In this document: one piece after another, positions 16,492 to 24,415 of the stretch
Numbering within the stretch: the first letter of the stretch is position 1
Layout of the letters: each line of letters begins with the position of its first letter
DNA from: Streptomyces bluensis
GTDB taxonomy: Bacteria > Actinomycetota > Actinomycetes > Streptomycetales > Streptomycetaceae
Reading direction: 5' to 3'
NCBI RefSeq assembly: GCF_014650715.1
Contig: NZ_BMVM01000002.1
Span: 806,001 to 870,000, forward strand
DNA length: 64,000 nt
Notes under the pieces: generated by a model
Told to the model about the DNA's origin: nothing
Database searches by the model: none
What the model saw: the letters and a program-made list of their open reading frames with translations, nothing else
Translations under genes and position numbers: made by a program

Positions 16492-17133
16492 TCAGCCCGC
16501 GTACGGCCGTACCTCCTTCGCCTCCCGCAGGGCCCTCCCCCACCAGGCCAGTTGGTCCAGCATCACCTTCGCCGCCGCGTCGGGGGCGGACGGGTCCTTC
16601 AGGCGGCCCGAGTCGTCGAAGGAGCCGTGCGCGTTGTGGAAGGACACCGTGTCGCGGACCGTGGTCGCGTGGAGTTCCGCGAACACCTGGCGGAGGTGTT
16701 CCACGGCGCGGAGGCCGCCCGAGAGGCCGCCGTAGGAGACGAGGGCCACCGGCTTGGCCCGCCACTCGTGGAAGTGCCAGTCGATGAGGTTCTTGAGGGC
16801 GGCGGGGTAGGAGTGGTTGTACTCCGGGGTGACGACGATGAAGGCGTCCGCGGCTGCCAGCTTCGGGGTGACGGCCGCGAGCGCCTCGGTCGCCTCGGTC
16901 GAGGGTGAGAGCGTCGTCGGCAGCGGGACCTCGGCCACGTCCACGACGTCCACCTCGAAGTCGCCGTGGGAGCGGATGCGGCCGAGCAGCCAGTCGGCCA
17001 CCACGGAGCCGAAGCGGCCCTCGCGGTTGCTGCCGATGACGAGGGCCACGCGGACGGGCGGCTGATCAGCGACCTCAGTGGGTTCCATGGGTTCCATGGG
17101 TTCAGTGGGCTCGTTGGATTCAGTGGTCTTCAT
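16492..17133 (-). CDS. NADPH-dependent FMN reductase (SoxR-box controlled)
   Basis: Flavodoxin-fold quinone/FMN reductase of 213 residues. It shows the flavin phosphate-binding loop VIGSNREGRFG, the family motif VVTPEYNHSYPAALKN and SYGGLSGGLRA. The first 20 residues are an odd acidic repeat (EPTEPMEPMEPTE). A SoxR-type operator lies 17 bp before the start, so the gene should be induced by redox-cycling compounds. From memory S. coelicolor SCO2478, a known SoxR target, is a reductase of this kind in this neighbourhood. It probably detoxifies quinones or endogenous redox-active metabolites. Confidence 0.9.
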   Translation of the reverse strand: MKTTESNEPTEPMEPMEPTEVADQPPVRVALVIGSNREGRFGSVVADWLLGRIRSHGDFEVDVVDVAEVPLPTTLSPSTEATEALAAVTPKLAAADAFIVVTPEYNHSYPAALKNLIDWHFHEWRAKPVALVSYGGLSGGLRAVEHLRQVFAELHATTVRDTVSFHNAHGSFDDSGRLKDPSAPDAAAKVMLDQLAWWGRALREAKEVRPYAG

Positions 17134-17149
17134 GGGGTCCAGCCTCTTA

Positions 17150-17167
17150 CCTCAAGCTTCCTTGAGG
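17150..17167 (-). promoter_or_regulatory. SoxR box
   Basis: CCTCAAGCTTCCTTGAGG is an 18-bp sequence with perfect 7-bp arms, very close to the SoxR consensus. Read toward the gene, a TTGACC -35-like element overlaps its outer edge and TAAGAG follows its inner edge. This matches a MerR-family operator placed within the promoter spacer. Confidence 0.85.
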
Positions 17168-17477
17168 TCAAATCGCCGTTGAGAGGTCGGCCTCACCCCG
17201 CCTCCCGAGCCCAGCGGTCACCCGTTCACAGGCCCGCCGCCCTCCCCCTTACGGGTCTTTTGCCGAGAGACCCTCCCAGTGGGCCCATGACCTGCTGGAA
17301 TACCGGGCGTCGCCGGGTCGGTCGCCTGCCCTCCTGACGCCCATTCACATTATTTCTGACAGGCCATCAGGAAGCGCGAGAGGCCGCGTGCCCTTTACCT
17401 CGACAGTGCAAGGGCTCGACCGACTCAGCGGCACATGGGGGTGCCGCGGGCCGCGCCCTCTCGGAGGAGCAACCACC
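17168..17477. other. Intergenic region between divergent genes
   Basis: It separates the FMN reductase from the sortase-locus gene. An A/T-rich patch (CATTCACATTATTTCTGACA, about 17344-17363) is the most promoter-like part. GGAGGAG precedes the right-hand gene. Confidence 0.4.
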
Positions 17478-18050
17478 ATGCGACATACCCCGCGCCCTGT
17501 CGCCTCCCGGCTGTCGGCCGGTGCCGCGCTCGCCGTCGTCACCGCGGGTCTCACCGTGGGTCTCACCGTCGGGCCCGCGTACGGCGCGGAGACGGCGGAG
17601 AGGGAGGACACGCGAGCGGGACGGCTGGAGGTGTACCCCACGAACGTCGTCCCGGGTGCCGAGGTCACCGTCGGCACGGTGGCCTGCGGTGCGGACGGCA
17701 CGGCGGAGGGTGACGCCAGCTCGGTCGGCGCCGACGCGTTCGCCCTCGCGCCCGGCACCCCGCCGGGGAACACGACGGGACGGTTCAGGGTGCCGCCGAG
17801 CGCCCAGCCGGGCACGTACGAGATCGTCGCGCGGTGCTCGCGGGACGGGGCGGAGGTGGCCGGTGACGTGGTGGTCAGGCTCACCGGCGCCGGCGAGCCG
17901 ACGCACCCGAGGGGAAGTGTGAAGACGGGGGTCGGAGGCGCGCTCGGCCCCGACCCCGTGAAGACCGCGGCGGGCGTGGCGGCGCTGGCCGTCGCCGCCG
18001 CGGGCGGTACCTGGCTGCTGCATCGCCGCGTGAGAGGCGAAGCGATCTGA
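17478..18050 (+). CDS. Secreted, membrane-anchored protein of the sortase locus
   Basis: A 190-residue surface protein of unknown function. The signal peptide covers about residues 1-34 (cleavage near AYGAE). A small beta-rich extracellular domain contains a cysteine pair (VACGADG and VARCSRDG). A C-terminal transmembrane helix (TAAGVAALAVAAAGGTWLL) and a basic tail HRRVRGEAI follow. This is the layout of a sortase substrate, but no LPxTG-like motif precedes the helix. The ATG is preceded by GGAGGAG; an earlier ATG at 17388 lacks one. The class F sortase gene follows 177 bp downstream and the two genes are a recurring pair in Streptomyces. Confidence 0.75.
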   Translation: MRHTPRPVASRLSAGAALAVVTAGLTVGLTVGPAYGAETAEREDTRAGRLEVYPTNVVPGAEVTVGTVACGADGTAEGDASSVGADAFALAPGTPPGNTTGRFRVPPSAQPGTYEIVARCSRDGAEVAGDVVVRLTGAGEPTHPRGSVKTGVGGALGPDPVKTAAGVAALAVAAAGGTWLLHRRVRGEAI

Positions 18051-18130
18051 CGGGCACCCTCCGCTGCCCGTCCGCCGGTACCGCCGACCCCTCCCCTCCG
18101 GGCCCCCGCCCCTCGGCCCGGAGGGGAGGT

Positions 18131-18196
18131 ACGAGAGGACATGAGGGACGAGAGGGCATGGGGGGGGGGACGAGAGGGCATGGGGGCGAGAGGGGA
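18131..18196. repeat. GA-rich tandem repeat
   Basis: Three copies of ACGAGAGGgCATGgGGG-like units lie between the surface protein and the sortase, the last two nearly identical and separated by a run of G. This looks like replication slippage. Confidence 0.65.
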
Positions 18197-18227
18197 GCAC
18201 CACAGGGCTGGGAAAGGAGCAGGTCAC

Positions 18228-18875
18228 GTGCGCGGGTTCACCGACACCGCCATAGCGTGCGCCACCATGGTCGCCCTCGGCTGCGGCGCGTGGCTGCTCC
18301 GCAGCGGCACCGAGCATGACGCGCCACCGCAGCCGTCGGCGGCGCAGGCCCACACCCGCTCCGGGCCCGAGGTGCCGGCCGGGGTGCCCGCCCTGCCGCC
18401 GTCACCGCCCGAGCGCGTCCGCATCCCCTCGATCCGTGTGAACGCCCCCTTCACGGTCCTCGGCCTCACCCCCACCGGCGGCCTCGGCGTCCCCCCGGCG
18501 ACCAAGGAGAACCTCGTCGGCTGGTACGAGGCGGGCGCCACGCCTGGTGAGACGGGCACCGCGATCGTCGCGGGGCACGTCGACACGGCGGACGGGCCCG
18601 CCGTCTTCTACCGCCTGGGCGCGCTCACGAAGGGCGCCCGCGTCGAGGTCGAGCGGCGGGACGGCACCGTCGCCGTGTTCTCCGTCGACGCGGTGGAGGT
18701 GTACGACGCCCACGCCTTCCCGGACGAGAAGGTGTACGGCGCCGCCGACCGCCCGGAGCTGCGGTTGATCACCTGCGGCGGCGGCTACTCCAAGCGGACC
18801 GGCTACCGGGGCAACGTGGTCGTGTTCGCGCACCTCACGGGCGTACGGGAACGGCCGTCCGGTGCCGCACGGTGA
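18228..18875 (+). CDS. Class F sortase
   Basis: Membrane-bound transpeptidase-like enzyme of 215 residues. An N-terminal signal anchor (FTDTAIACATMVALGCGAWL) is followed by a proline-rich linker and the sortase domain. The catalytic histidine is in AGHVDTADG, the cysteine in LITCGGGYS and the arginine in TGYRGN. The GTG at 18228 has AAAGGAGC upstream. Class F sortases of actinobacteria are poorly understood and may anchor surface proteins or act in redox or peptide exchange. The preceding membrane protein is the obvious partner. Confidence 0.9.
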   Translation: MRGFTDTAIACATMVALGCGAWLLRSGTEHDAPPQPSAAQAHTRSGPEVPAGVPALPPSPPERVRIPSIRVNAPFTVLGLTPTGGLGVPPATKENLVGWYEAGATPGETGTAIVAGHVDTADGPAVFYRLGALTKGARVEVERRDGTVAVFSVDAVEVYDAHAFPDEKVYGAADRPELRLITCGGGYSKRTGYRGNVVVFAHLTGVRERPSGAAR

Positions 18876-18883
18876 CCGTCACG

Positions 18884-18980
18884 CCCTGACACGCACTCCC
18901 CGGCACACAGACCCTGACACGCACGCCCCGGCACGCAGGCCCTGATCCGGACCCCTGACACGCACGCCCCCGCACTCACG
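18884..18980. repeat. 28-bp tandem repeat at the 3' end of the TauE-like gene
   Basis: Two full 28-bp units start at 18884 and 18912 (CCCTGACACGCAC...CCCCGGCACNCAG), then a truncated unit and a fourth partial unit. The repeat fills the gap between convergent sortase and TauE-like genes and reaches the stop codon of the latter. Confidence 0.7.
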
Positions 18981-19761
18981 CCAGCCACTGCTGGTACGCC
19001 AGGTTCGCCACCAGCGCGAACACCACCACCAGCAGCACGACCCGCACGAAGGAGCTGCCCTTCTTCAGCGCGGTGCGCGCGCCCACCGTGCCGCCGACCA
19101 GGTTGAACACGGCCATCAGCGCGGCCAGCTGCCAGTACACCGTGCCCTTCCAGGCGAACGTCGCGAGGGCGCCCGCGTTGGTGCAGCAGTTGACGATCTT
19201 GGCGGTGGCGGAGGCGGTCACCAGGTCGAGGTGGAGGAGGGCGGTCAGCGCCAGGACGAGGAACGTGCCGGTGCCGGGGCCCACCAGCCCGTCGTAGAAG
19301 CCGATGCCGACGCCCGCGAGACCGACCGCGGCCAGGACGCGCCGGGCCGGGACGGGTCCGGTGGAGGGAGCCGTGCCGAAGGCGGGCCGCAGGATCACGA
19401 AGGTGCCCACCGCGAGCAGGACGACCATGACGACGGGCTTCAGCACGTCCGTGCTCATCAGGGCCGCCACGAACGCCCCGGCCGTGGACCCGGCGAGCGC
19501 GCCCAGCCCGATCCGTACGGCGACCCCGACGTCCACGGGTGTCTTGCGCGCGTACGTCACGGCCGCGCCCGTCGTACCGACGATGGCCACCGCCTTGTTG
19601 GTGCCGAGCGCGTACTGGGCGGCGGACGACGAGTTCGGCAGCCCGAGCAGCATGACCGGAAGCAGCAGCAGTCCGCCGCCGCCCACCACGGCGTCGATCC
19701 AGCCGGCCGCGAGCGCGGCGAGGCACAGCAGGACGACCATGGTCAGCGATATGTCGGGCAT
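18976..19761 (-). CDS. TauE/SafE-family sulfite/organosulfur exporter-like permease
   Basis: A 261-residue membrane protein with about eight hydrophobic helices and the family's duplicated motif (AAGWIDAVVGGGGLLLLPVM near the start, GFYDGLVGPGTGTFLVL in the second half). These proteins export sulfite, sulfonates or organic acids. The start is the ATG at 19761. The gene is divergent from the nitrite reductase operon and shares about 210 bp of promoter region. Sulfite export next to a siroheme reductase locus is suggestive but not proven. Confidence 0.85.
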   Translation of the reverse strand: MPDISLTMVVLLCLAALAAGWIDAVVGGGGLLLLPVMLLGLPNSSSAAQYALGTNKAVAIVGTTGAAVTYARKTPVDVGVAVRIGLGALAGSTAGAFVAALMSTDVLKPVVMVVLLAVGTFVILRPAFGTAPSTGPVPARRVLAAVGLAGVGIGFYDGLVGPGTGTFLVLALTALLHLDLVTASATAKIVNCCTNAGALATFAWKGTVYWQLAALMAVFNLVGGTVGARTALKKGSSFVRVVLLVVVFALVANLAYQQWLA

Positions 19762-19913
19762 GATCGGAACCCTACGGACGGGATAGATGTGCGGTCCATG
19801 GAATTGAGCAGCTGTTGAGCTGCTGCTGAGGCCCCCCGGGGGCGCCCGGCGGGGACCGGCAGAGCCCCGCCGGAAACCCCTCACATCCCGTCCGCCCCGG
19901 TGAAGAGGGCAGC

Positions 19914-19951
19914 GTTCCCCGTGGGAAACAGACGTGATGCGGTCGGGTAAC
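19914..19951 (+). promoter_or_regulatory. GlnR-like box upstream of the nitrite reductase operon
   Basis: GTTCC-n6-GAAAC-n6-GATGC-n6-GTAAC fits the four-part GlnR pattern well, with 11-bp periodicity throughout. It ends 23 bp before the first start codon, the same distance as in the nasA copy. Nitrogen-limitation activation is expected. Confidence 0.65.
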
Positions 19952-19974
19952 ACCGGCACCGCACGCTCAGGGGC

Positions 19975-21228
19975 ATGACCTCGAATACGCGTGTGGTGGT
20001 GATCGGCGCCGGCCTCGCGGGCGTACGTCTCGCCCGGCGGCTCGGTGAGCTGGGCGTGCCCGCCGTCCTCGTGGGCGAGGAGGACCACCCTCCGTACAAC
20101 CGTGTGCTGCTCGCCGATGTCCTGGCCGGCCGGTACACGCCCGAGGTGATCGCCCTCCCGGCGCCCGCGGAGATCACCCGCGGCCGGGTCACCGGCATCG
20201 ACCGCGCGGCCCGCGAGGTGACGTGCGCGGACGGTTCCGTGATCGCATACGACACGCTCGTCCTCGCGACCGGCTCGAACCCCGTCCTCCCCGCCCTGCG
20301 CGGTCTGTTCGACCCCCAGTCCGACCCCCAGCGGCACGAACTCCCCGACGGCGTCCACGCGTTCCGCACGATGGACGACTGCCTGGGGCTGTCGAAGGCG
20401 GTACGGCCGGGCGCGAAGGCCGTGGTGATCGGCGGCGGGCTCCTCGGGGTCTCCGCCGCCCGTGCCCTCGCCCGGCGCGACGCCCAGGTGGTGCTGGCGC
20501 AGCAGGCCGAGCGGCTGATGGAGCGGCAGCTCGACCCGTCGGCCTCGAAGCTGGTGCGGCGGCATCTGACGGACCTCGGGGTCGAGGTGCACACCGAGTC
20601 ACGCGTCCGTGGCGTGCGCTGCGTCGGCGGGGCCGTACGGTCCGTGGAGATGGCCGACGGTTACGCGCTGGACGCCGACATCGTCGTCCTCGCCTGCGGG
20701 GTCCGCCCACGCGTCTCTCTCGCCGTGCGGGCGGGACTCGCCGTCCACAAGGGCGTCCTCGTCGACGACGAGCTGCGCACCTCCGACCCGCACATCCGGG
20801 CCATCGGCGACTGCGCCCAGCACGACGGCCAGGTCTACGGCCTCGCCACCCCGGCCCTCGAACAGGCCGACGTGCTCGCCGAGCTGATCGCGGCCGAGGC
20901 CAGGGGCGAGGTGGGCGGTGACGCGTCCGCCCGCTACACCGGCACCCGCGCACTCACCCGGCTCACCCTGGCCGGAGGGGACTTCTTCGACCTCGCCGCG
21001 TTCGGTGACCCCGAGCCCCGCCCCGGCGACGACGTCGTCCAGCTCGCCGACGCCACCCGGGGCACCTACCGCAAGGTCGTCGTCCGCGACGACCGCCTGG
21101 TGGGCGGGGTGCTCGTCGGCGAACTCGGCACTGTCGGCGCGCTCGCCCGCGCCTGGGAGGGAGCAGAGCCGCTCCCACGAGACGGCGCTCCTCTTCTCCA
21201 CCTGCTCACCAACGATGGAGGCTCCTGA
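19975..21228 (+). CDS. NAD(P)/FAD-dependent oxidoreductase of the nitrite/nitrate operon
   Basis: A 417-residue pyridine-nucleotide flavoprotein related to the N-terminal half of NirB. It shows FAD-binding VVVIGAGLAGVRLARRLGE, LATGSNPVLPA, NAD-binding VVIGGGLLGVSAARALA and the second FAD motif IRAIGDCA. It lacks the siroheme and iron-sulfur regions. Its likely role is to carry electrons from NAD(P)H to nitrate reductase NasA, like NasB-type subunits, or to assist NirB. Its stop directly abuts the NirB start (TGAATG), so they are coupled. It is the first gene after the GlnR-like box. Confidence 0.85.
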   Translation: MTSNTRVVVIGAGLAGVRLARRLGELGVPAVLVGEEDHPPYNRVLLADVLAGRYTPEVIALPAPAEITRGRVTGIDRAAREVTCADGSVIAYDTLVLATGSNPVLPALRGLFDPQSDPQRHELPDGVHAFRTMDDCLGLSKAVRPGAKAVVIGGGLLGVSAARALARRDAQVVLAQQAERLMERQLDPSASKLVRRHLTDLGVEVHTESRVRGVRCVGGAVRSVEMADGYALDADIVVLACGVRPRVSLAVRAGLAVHKGVLVDDELRTSDPHIRAIGDCAQHDGQVYGLATPALEQADVLAELIAAEARGEVGGDASARYTGTRALTRLTLAGGDFFDLAAFGDPEPRPGDDVVQLADATRGTYRKVVVRDDRLVGGVLVGELGTVGALARAWEGAEPLPRDGAPLLHLLTNDGGS

Positions 21229-23844
21229 ATGACCGCCACCCTGGGGGCCACCCCCACGATCGTGCTCGTCGGCCACGGCATGGTCGGCCAGCGCTTCCTC
21301 GAAGCGCTCGCCGAGCGCGGCCTGACCGCCACGCACCGCGTGGTCGTGCTGTGCGAGGAGCCGCGTCCCGCGTACGACCGTGTCCAGCTCACCTCGTACT
21401 TCTCGGGCCGGACACCCGAGGAACTGTCCATGACGGACATGGAGTTCATCAAGGACCACGGCATCGAGCTGCACGTGGGCGACCCGGCGGAGTCGGTCGA
21501 CCGTGAGGCGCGCACGGTGACGGCCCGGTCCGGTCTGGTCGTCGGCTACGACGTCCTCGTACTGGCCACCGGCTCGTACCCCTTCGTACCGCCGGTCCCG
21601 AACAAGGACGCCGAGGGCTGCTTCGTCTACCGCACCATCGAGGACCTGCTCGCGATCGAGGAGTACGCGAAGAGCAGGGCGACGACCGGTGCCGTGGTCG
21701 GCGGCGGTCTGCTCGGCCTGGAGGCGGCCGGAGCGCTCAAGGGGCTCGGACTGGCCGCGCACATCGTGGAGTTCGCGCCGCGTCTGATGCCGGTGCAGGT
21801 GGACGACGGCGGCGGGGCGGCGCTGCTGCGCACCATCGAGGACATGGGCCTGACCGTCCACACGGGCGTGGGCACGCAGGAGATCGTCACGGACGCCTCG
21901 GGCGCCGTGACCGGCATGAAGCTGTCCGACGGCTCCGAACTGGCCACCGACCTGGTGGTGTTCTCCGCCGGTGTCCGGCCCCGCGACCAGCTCGCCCGTG
22001 ACTGCGGCCTGACCGTCGGCGAACGCGGCGGCATCACGGTCGACGAGCAGTGCCGTACGGTGTCCGACCCCCACGTGTTCGCGATCGGCGAGTGCGCGCT
22101 GGCCTCCGACGGCCGGGTGTACGGACTGGTCGCGCCCGGTTACGAGCAGGCAGAGACGGCCGCGGCGACCATCGCCGAGGACGAGACCGAGGAATTGACG
22201 TTCACCGGCGCCGACCTGTCCACCAAGCTGAAGCTGCTCGGCGTCGACGTGGCGTCCTTCGGTGACGCGCACGGCGCGACGGCCGACTGCCTCGACGTCG
22301 TCTACTCCGACTCCCGTTCGGGCCTCTACAAGAAGCTGGTCATCGGCCGGGACGGCACGCTGCTCGGCGGCATCCTGGTCGGCGACGCGGACGCGTACGG
22401 CACGCTGCGCGCCCTCACCGGTTCCGTACCGCCCGTCTCTCCCGAGCAGCTCGTGCTCCCGGCGGGTTCGGGCGGCGGCGCCCAGCTCGGCCCGTCCGCG
22501 CTGCCGGACGAGGCGGTCATCTGCTCCTGCCACAACGTCACCAAGGGCACGATCCGTGGCGCGGTCACCGACCACCAGTGCACCACCGTGCCCGAGGTCA
22601 AGAAGTGCACCAAGGCCGGCACGGGCTGCGGCTCCTGCGTCAAGGTCCTCGGCCAGCTGGTCAACGCCGAGCTGGAGGCCAGCGGCGTCGAGGTCGACAA
22701 GGGCCTGTGCGGCTGCTTCTCCCAGACCCGCGAGGAGCTGTACGAGATCGTCCTCGCCCTGCGCGTCACCACCCACCAGCAGCTCCTGGACCGCTACGGC
22801 CGTGAGGGCGCCCGCGGCGGCGACGGCTGCGAGATCTGCAAGCCCACGGTCGGCTCCATCATCGCCTCCCTCGCCCCGACGATCGGCGCGAGCGGCTACG
22901 TCCTGGACGGCGAGCAGGCGGCCCTCCAGGACAGCAACGACCACTTCCTCGCCAACCTCCAGAAGAACGGCTCGTACTCGGTCGTCCCGCGCATCCCCGG
23001 CGGTGAGATCACCCCGGAGGGCCTGATCGTCATCGGTGAGATCGCCCGCGACTTCGGGCTCTACACGAAGATCACGGGTGGCCAGCGCATCGACATGTTC
23101 GGCGCCCGCGTCGAGCAGCTCCCGTTGATCTGGACGCGGCTGGTGGACGCGGGCTTCGAGTCCGGCCACGCCTACGGCAAGTCGTTGCGTACGGTGAAGT
23201 CCTGCGTCGGTCAGACCTGGTGCCGCTACGGCGTCCAGGACTCGGTGCGCATGGCGATCGACCTGGAGCTGCGCTACCGGGGTCTGAGGTCCCCGCACAA
23301 GCTGAAGTCCGCGGTGTCCGGCTGCCAGCGCGAGTGCGCGGAGGCCCAGTCGAAGGACTTCGGTGTCATCGCCACCGCGAACGGCTGGAACCTGTACGTC
23401 GGCGGCAACGGCGGCGCGACCCCGCGCCACGCGGACCTGCTGGCCCAGGACCTCTCCGACGCCGAACTCGTCCGTCTGATCGACCGGTTCCTGATGTTCT
23501 ACATCCGCACGGCGGACCGTCTGGAGCGTACGTCGGTGTGGCTGGAGAGGATTCCCGGCGGCCTGGACCACGTCCGCGACGTGGTCGTGCACGACTCGCT
23601 GGGCATCTGTGAGGAGCTGGAGTCCCTGATGGCGGACCACGTGGCGCACTACCGCGACGAGTGGGCCACGACCATCAACGACCCCGAGAAGCTGGCCCGG
23701 TTCGTCTCCTTCGTGAACGCGCCGGACACACCCGACCCGGTCGTGGGCTTCGTCCCCGAGCGCGACCAGATCAAGCCCGACCTGCCCCTGCTGTCCATCG
23801 GCATGCGACCCGCCGACGTCCTGGAAGGAAGCGCCCAGCGATGA
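21229..23844 (+). CDS. nirB: Nitrite reductase [NAD(P)H], large subunit
   Basis: Reduces nitrite to ammonia with six electrons from NAD(P)H. The 871 residues contain, in order, an FAD/NAD reductase (VLVGHGMVGQRFLEALAERG start, LATGSYPFVPP, AVVGGGLLGLEAAGAL), a BFD-type [2Fe-2S] domain (VICSCHNVTKG...CTKAGTGCGSC, about residues 424-470), and the ferredoxin-like plus siroheme/[4Fe-4S] sulfite-reductase domains. The siroheme ligands are the C-x5-C of KSCVGQTWC and the C-x3-C of SGCQREC. Length is normal. The stop overlaps the nirD start by 4 bases. Presumably GlnR-activated. Confidence 0.96.
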   Translation: MTATLGATPTIVLVGHGMVGQRFLEALAERGLTATHRVVVLCEEPRPAYDRVQLTSYFSGRTPEELSMTDMEFIKDHGIELHVGDPAESVDREARTVTARSGLVVGYDVLVLATGSYPFVPPVPNKDAEGCFVYRTIEDLLAIEEYAKSRATTGAVVGGGLLGLEAAGALKGLGLAAHIVEFAPRLMPVQVDDGGGAALLRTIEDMGLTVHTGVGTQEIVTDASGAVTGMKLSDGSELATDLVVFSAGVRPRDQLARDCGLTVGERGGITVDEQCRTVSDPHVFAIGECALASDGRVYGLVAPGYEQAETAAATIAEDETEELTFTGADLSTKLKLLGVDVASFGDAHGATADCLDVVYSDSRSGLYKKLVIGRDGTLLGGILVGDADAYGTLRALTGSVPPVSPEQLVLPAGSGGGAQLGPSALPDEAVICSCHNVTKGTIRGAVTDHQCTTVPEVKKCTKAGTGCGSCVKVLGQLVNAELEASGVEVDKGLCGCFSQTREELYEIVLALRVTTHQQLLDRYGREGARGGDGCEICKPTVGSIIASLAPTIGASGYVLDGEQAALQDSNDHFLANLQKNGSYSVVPRIPGGEITPEGLIVIGEIARDFGLYTKITGGQRIDMFGARVEQLPLIWTRLVDAGFESGHAYGKSLRTVKSCVGQTWCRYGVQDSVRMAIDLELRYRGLRSPHKLKSAVSGCQRECAEAQSKDFGVIATANGWNLYVGGNGGATPRHADLLAQDLSDAELVRLIDRFLMFYIRTADRLERTSVWLERIPGGLDHVRDVVVHDSLGICEELESLMADHVAHYRDEWATTINDPEKLARFVSFVNAPDTPDPVVGFVPERDQIKPDLPLLSIGMRPADVLEGSAQR

Positions 23845-24191
23845 CCCTGGCACCCGAGACCACCGATCTGCGAATCCAACTCCAGCTCGGCGACGACTGG
23901 CTCACGGTCTGCGACCTGACCCAGCTGACCCCCGGCCGAGGCGTGGCGGCTCTGCTCCCCGACGGCCGCCAGGCGGCCCTGTTCCGCGACCGCAACGGCG
24001 AGCTGTACGCCATCGACAACCGCGACCCGTTCGGCGGCGCCGCGGTCCTCTCCCGCGGCCTCACCGGCACCCACCAGGGCCGCCCCTTCGTCGCCTCCCC
24101 GCTCCTGAAGCAGCGCTTCGACCTGGAGACGGGACAGTGCCTGGACGACGAGGCGGTGCGGGTGGCGACGTACGAGGTGCGGGCGCGGTGA
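23841..24191 (+). CDS. nirD: Nitrite reductase [NAD(P)H], small subunit
   Basis: A 116-residue Rieske-fold partner of NirB. It keeps the fold (RNGELYAIDNRDPFGGAAVL, then SPLLKQRFDLETGQCLDDE) but lacks the Cys/His cluster ligands, as is normal for NirD. The ATG lies inside the nirB stop region (ATGA), giving tight coupling. Last gene of the operon; a 168-bp hairpin follows. Confidence 0.94.
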   Translation: MTLAPETTDLRIQLQLGDDWLTVCDLTQLTPGRGVAALLPDGRQAALFRDRNGELYAIDNRDPFGGAAVLSRGLTGTHQGRPFVASPLLKQRFDLETGQCLDDEAVRVATYEVRAR

Positions 24192-24245
24192 CGGAGCCCG
24201 TCGCGAGCGCGATGACGGAGCCCGTTGCCTGATCGCCGGGCCGGG

Positions 24246-24413
24246 CTGGTGCTGTGGCCGGGAAGGTTTGCCGGGTAGCTCGCGGCGTCCGGTGCGGTGC
24301 ATCGCAAGGCGGAGCATCGCCCGCGTACTGGATGTACTCGGGTGATGCGACAACGCGGCGAGGTGCCGTGCCGGGCGTCGCGAGCCGGTGAACCTTTCCG
24401 GTCACAGCACCAG
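24246..24413. repeat. 168-bp imperfect hairpin between convergent genes
   Basis: The arms pair almost end to end: outer CTGGTGCTGTGGCCGG with CCGGTCACAGCACCAG, then AAGGTT with AACCTT, CTCGCGGCG with CGTCGCGAG, and an inner GCATC..CCCG..GTAC stem around a TGGAT loop centred at 24331. It starts 54 bp after nirD and ends 2 bp before the stop of the convergent kinase gene. It probably terminates both transcripts. I recall similar sequences recurring between Streptomyces genes, but this needs a search. Confidence 0.8.
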
Positions 24414-24415
24414 GC

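Noticed and set aside
18131..18980. Tandem repeats as a CRISPR array
   Set aside because: Units are directly adjacent or nearly so, without unique spacers of constant length, and no cas genes are present.
20599..23853. A 1084-codon open frame on the minus strand opposite nirB
   Set aside because: It is the antisense frame of a certain gene, caused by third-position GC bias. It has no recognisable domain and its Gly/Arg/Asp/Val-rich composition is typical of such shadows.
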